NCBI RefSeq assembly: GCF_001625215.2
Contig: NC_030389.2
Span: 780,930 to 844,929 of the forward strand
From: Daucus carota subsp. sativus
Taxonomy: Eukaryota; Streptophyta; Magnoliopsida; Apiales; Apiaceae
Direction: 5' to 3'
DNA: 64,000 nt
The position numbers and the translations under genes are program-made. Every line of letters starts with the position of its first letter. Position 1 is the first letter of the stretch. The notes under the pieces are model-generated. The model was not told where the DNA came from, searched no databases, and worked only from the letters and a program-made list of their open reading frames with translations. This document shows positions 60,201 through 64,000 of the stretch, piece by piece.

Positions 60201-61295
60201 GACAAAGAGGATTCCTGGTACTGGGCTCTAGAAGATAAGGGAGTTTTTTCTGTCAAAAGTTGCTATAGGAAGATTCGAGGGGAGTATGATTGTGTGGATC
60301 GAGTGTTTTGGAAAAGAGTGTGGGGTCTGCAATTGCCGGGGAAGATGCTTAATTTCTTATGGAGGGCTAGTGTGAATGTTCTGCCAACTGCAGTGGCTTT
60401 GCAAACTAAAAGAGTTAACGTCAACGCCGAATGCTCGTGGTGTCATGTAGCGGTGGAGAATGCAGTTCATACGTTATTTGAGTGCAGCATTGCTCGAGAG
60501 GTATGGAACTCAGTTGGTCTGCAAGATGTTTTCCGAGTAATGAACAATGATACGGTCATGACGGTGCTTAAACGAGCCATTAATATAGGTACACGGGATC
60601 AGTTTATCATGGTAGCAGTGTTGTGTTGGAGTTTATGGTCGAGAAGGAATAAATGGGTGTGGGAAAAGGTGAATACATCGGCGTTTGGAATTAAAGCAAT
60701 GGCTTTAAATCTGGTAGCTGATTGGAGAAGAGCTAGACAAAATGATGAAACAACCCGAGGTACAAGTACTGGGCACCGTAAAACATGGATAAAACCACCA
60801 CATGACTGGATTAAAATTAATGTTGACGCAGCTTATCGTGTAGGAGGGGATAGTATTGGTGTTGGGTGTGTGGTCCGTGATAGTACTGGTAAGTTTCTTC
60901 GAGCCAGAAACAACCTGATGTATGGTACATCTCAAGTCCGCGAGGCAGAAGCATGGAGTTTGAAAGAAACTATTGAGTGGGTGAAAAGCTGGAGAACTAC
61001 AAAGTGCATCTTTGAATCAGATGCCAAACTACTGGTGGACGCATTTCAAGTGGATAGAGGTCGATCAAATTTTGATACTATTGTGGAAGCTTGTAGTGAT
61101 AATCTTAAACACTTTGAGGAAGTGTTAATAGTGTTTGCTAGTCAATCTGCGAATAGCATAGCTCATGAGTTAGCTCGGGCTGCACATTCTATGTCAGGTC
61201 CCATGGAGTGGTTTAATACTGCTCCTGATTTTATCTCATGTAATATTGATTTAGAGTCTCTTTAATATAAGCAAGAACCTTTTACTCAAAAAAAA
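57238..61295 (+). mobile_element. 5'-truncated L1-type LINE, young
   Basis: About 4.06 kb. The 9-bp direct repeat AAATGTATT stands at both edges (57229-57237; 61296-61304 after the poly(A) run). The insert opens exactly at GLGKP of the endonuclease, so ORF1 and the first residues of the endonuclease, with its catalytic Asn, were never copied. Parts in order: endonuclease (GDFN, ATSDHLPL), reverse transcriptase (58479-59777; DKSPGPDGLNPAFFQ, FADD), zinc-finger zf-RVT region (about 60270-60500) and RNase H (INVDAAYR, GCVVRDSTG, about 60800-61240). Two visible lesions: a frame change at a G-run near 58419 and one in-frame stop at 59775-59777. Such few breaks suggest recent insertion. Confidence 0.88.
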
Positions 61296-61304
61296 AAATG
61301 TATT

Positions 61305-62375
61305 TGTCTTATGTCCTTTGTTATTGGTTATATTTTCATAATTGAATTTTGTGTCTCGTTTATTACTAGATTTATAAGACTTTATATCGTATATTGTGTT
61401 TTGGACATGTTGTATCTTTAGTTTGAATTTTGTGTTCCTTTTGAGAGAGTGCCATGGTTGATGGCTTCCTGATCATATATTGCGATTTTGGTTGTCGTTA
61501 TTTTAACGATTGTGTCATTTTAGATGACTTTGTTTTGGTGCCTAGCATAATCTTTCATGCTTGTTTCTTTCTTGCTTCCTCTTTTTTTTCTCTCCACCTT
61601 ATTCTTTTCCTTTCCGCGGATTTTTGTCCTTCATCTGGGTTTTCCTCTCAGACATTAAAGTTTTATTAGCTAAATTTTCGGAACCATCTCTGCATGACCT
61701 TCGGTTAGTCGATAGACTTTTTTGAATGAAAGTTCTCCTTTCTTCTTAGTTCCGCGGATTTTGTTTTCTTTTGAGTGTGTTTTTCAAGGCATCATAAATT
61801 TTTATCTAATTTCTTGTGGGGCTTTTTGACATGCCCTTGGTTAGATGAAAGTTTTTATGTATGAAAAAAACTCTCCCAATTCTTTCGGTATTGTATTTCA
61901 GTACAATTCACAGACGTGAAAGTCTTATGACAAAAAATATATATATATCAAGGGACTCCAACAAATCTATAGCAATATAAATTTATTATTATTAGTATTT
62001 TAAAAAAAACACTCCTAACTTTCACAAAATCAATGCCCATGGATTTTCTCAAAAAGGAAAAAAAAATCAATTAGCCCCGAAACTTGAATCTTTTTCCAAA
62101 TTTATAATGGGTTTGGCTGGACACATGCTAATCGATAAATTTGATGCATTTAGCTTATTTTAATTGCTTTTGTGCATGCAGGATTCGCATTATTAATAAA
62201 TAGTAGTGGAAATGAGTTGATAAAATTAGGTGATTTTCTCGGAAAAAGAAAGATAATATTTGGTGATTAGTATTAGTCAGAAAGGATCGGGTTGGGTCGG
62301 GTCAATACAGCTTCTTCTTCAATTGGGTTCCTCTATCTTCTCACTCCTCAATCTCTCTCTCTCCAGAGCTGCAAA
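61305..62375. other. Region between the LINE and CLPP6
   Basis: No gene. 61675-61925 resembles 54313-54435 (GCATGACCTTCGGTTAG, TTGAATGAAAG, GTATTGTATTYMRTRCAATTCA). The last ~100 bp carry the CLPP6 leader, with CTCTCT runs and a GGGTTGGGTCGGGTC stretch near 62289. Confidence 0.45.
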
Positions 62376-64000
62376 ATGGTAACATCAGCAATCTCAGCTT
62401 CTCTAAGCTTCTCTGTATCTTCAAGCCACAACCCATCATCTCTTTCTCAATGGTACACATATACATACATGTTTTTAATATATATAGCTCTGAAATTTTC
62501 GCTCATATACTAAATAACTTAATTATTGTATTGTGTTTATATTTATATTTGAGTTGTTTCTTGATGATAGGAGCCTTAAAAAACCAATAATTTCTGCCCT
62601 GTCAACCCCTTATGGTGATTCTTCAAGAACTGGTAAAGTTTACTTTTTTATTTTATTTTTAACTTAAAGTTTGTTACTTTGACTTCAAATGTTGTTAATT
62701 TTTGCTAATGCACTGCTTATTATGTTTTTAACATACCCTCTTGCTGATATTTGGGCACACTTTGTTTAAGTTGTGTTGGATTGTTATTTCGAGTGTTGGA
62801 ATGGAAAGTTGGTTTAGGTTAATTAAGTGGGTGTGCTTGTTTGTTGTTACCAGGATTATCGAGTAGGTCGCATGGATTAAGGTTGAAGGTCGATGAAAAA
62901 GAATCCCTTGCTGTTGCTAGTCCAAGGTTTGCTGCGTCTGATAGTATATAAACTAGTTTGCTTTGTATATTTTTATGTCCTTGTCTCATTGTGGTAGTTA
63001 CTGATGTTGTGCTCGATGTCCATATATCTTGTTTTTATGTGTAATACGCCTGGATTGTGATTGTCTTCATGTTTTTGGTCATAGTATGTAGGAGAGAATT
63101 GAGCAGGAACTAGGGAGTATGATTGGAACTTGTCAAGTTATGCGGAATTAGTTCTTGCTGTTTGAAAAATTGCTATAAGTTAAAGTGTTTGGTTTCGGAA
63201 TTTTTAAACTCATCAATTGTGATCGTTTTGGAAGAATACTAGGGCCAACTCTAGGGATTACTGATCATGATGTAATATCCACAAGGTCACTTTACCTTAC
63301 TGCTAACATGATAATAGATAATACAGGATCTCATGTATACAAAACAAATTGTTACCACTTTGTCAGAGCTTGTCAACCGGAATCATGAGCTCACTTGATC
63401 ATTCAGATCTTGAGATAGCTTATGCTTCTGAGGCTATTGCTAATATTTTTAGTATAAGAAATTTTAATCTCAAGTTTGAATTGCCTTCGTGTATATTTCA
63501 ATTCGTAAGAATTATCAGTTGCTTCCACTTATTTGTTATTCTCAAACCTCAACAGCTATGGTCCTATAGAAGCCAAAAAGGGGAATCCACCCGTAATGCC
63601 AGCTGTACTGACTCCTGGAGGACCATTGGACCTTTCTACTGTATTATTCAGAAATCGTATAATTTTTATAGGACAGCCAATCAACGCACAGGTGGCTCAA
63701 AGAGTAATATCACAGCTTGTAACTTTGGCTACAATTGATGAAAATGCAGACATCTTGGTTCGTATACAATCTATAATGTCTTTATTACACTGGAAAATAT
63801 CTTAAGCCCTCAAACCTATATTATTAACTATTTAACTGTGTTTTATTAGATGTACCTGAACTGCCCTGGTGGGAGCACCTACTCTGTCTTGGCAATTTAT
63901 GACTGCATGTCTTGGGTAAGAATGAAATTTACCCTCAATTAATTTGGTAATTCAGTATAAGAAAATAATCTTGCTGCTTCGTTCTCTTCTATTTTGTCTA
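62376..64000 (+). CDS. CLPP6: Plastid ATP-dependent Clp protease proteolytic subunit 6 (5' part)
   Basis: Five exons are visible: 62376-62452, 62571-62632, 62854-62926, 63556-63757, 63850-63915; a GT donor (63916) shows the gene runs off the window. The first 160 codons are in frame. A Ser-rich, acid-poor N-terminus (MVTSAISASLSFSVSSSHNP) is a typical chloroplast transit peptide. Then follow the mature part (IEAKKGNPPVMPAVLTPGGPLDLS), the handle/head region (NRIIFIGQPINAQVAQRVISQL) and the NCPGGSTYSVLAIYDCMSW segment just before the catalytic Ser, which lies beyond the edge. ClpP6 is one subunit of the stromal Clp core that degrades unfolded and regulatory plastid proteins. By memory it matches At1g11750. 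Confidence 0.93.

Overview
The window is nuclear DNA of a flowering plant, most likely a eudicot. Genes have many short introns with GT-AG borders, intergenic DNA is very AT-rich, and small plant transposons (Stowaway, Tourist/Harbinger, hAT, Mutator-type) and L1/RTE LINE remains fill the gaps. No bacterial, organellar, rRNA or CRISPR feature is seen. Species cannot be fixed from the sequence alone.

Layout. 1.3-4.9 kb (-): a two-exon BTB/POZ protein. 5-11.8 kb: a transposon-rich gap ending in a LINE-derived insertion about 225 bp before the start codon of the next gene. 11.8-15.1 kb (+): a receptor-like Ser/Thr kinase. 16.5-21.4 kb (+): adenylyl cyclase-associated protein CAP1. 22.5-24.9 kb (+): a DC1/C1-like zinc-finger protein. 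26.1-26.9 kb (+): a small secreted precursor with eight tandem CLE-like peptide units, the most unusual gene here. 28.7-32.8 kb (+): a GH17 beta-1,3-glucanase with an X8 domain. 33.3-41.4 kb (-): coatomer gamma subunit, 18 exons. 42.4-43.5 kb: a decayed RTE-type LINE. 45.6-50.9 kb (-): SWI3D-type chromatin remodelling subunit. 51-55 kb: gap with a Mutator-type MITE. 55.1-56.1 kb (+): BURP-domain protein. 57.2-61.3 kb (+): a young 5'-truncated L1 LINE. 62.4 kb to the end (+): the 5' part of plastid Clp protease subunit CLPP6, cut by the window edge.

From memory of the Arabidopsis map, the kinase, CAP1, GH17, gamma-COP and SWI3D genes correspond to At4g34500, At4g34490, At4g34480, At4g34450 and At4g34430, in the same order. 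This block is therefore conserved ancestral microsynteny, with the DC1 and multi-CLE genes as local additions. The genes do not form a pathway: they are housekeeping (COPI traffic, actin turnover, chromatin, plastid proteolysis) and secreted or signalling genes (kinase, glucanase, BURP, CLE-like). Most spliced models were checked by adding exon lengths; each complete model gives an open frame of the size expected for its family.
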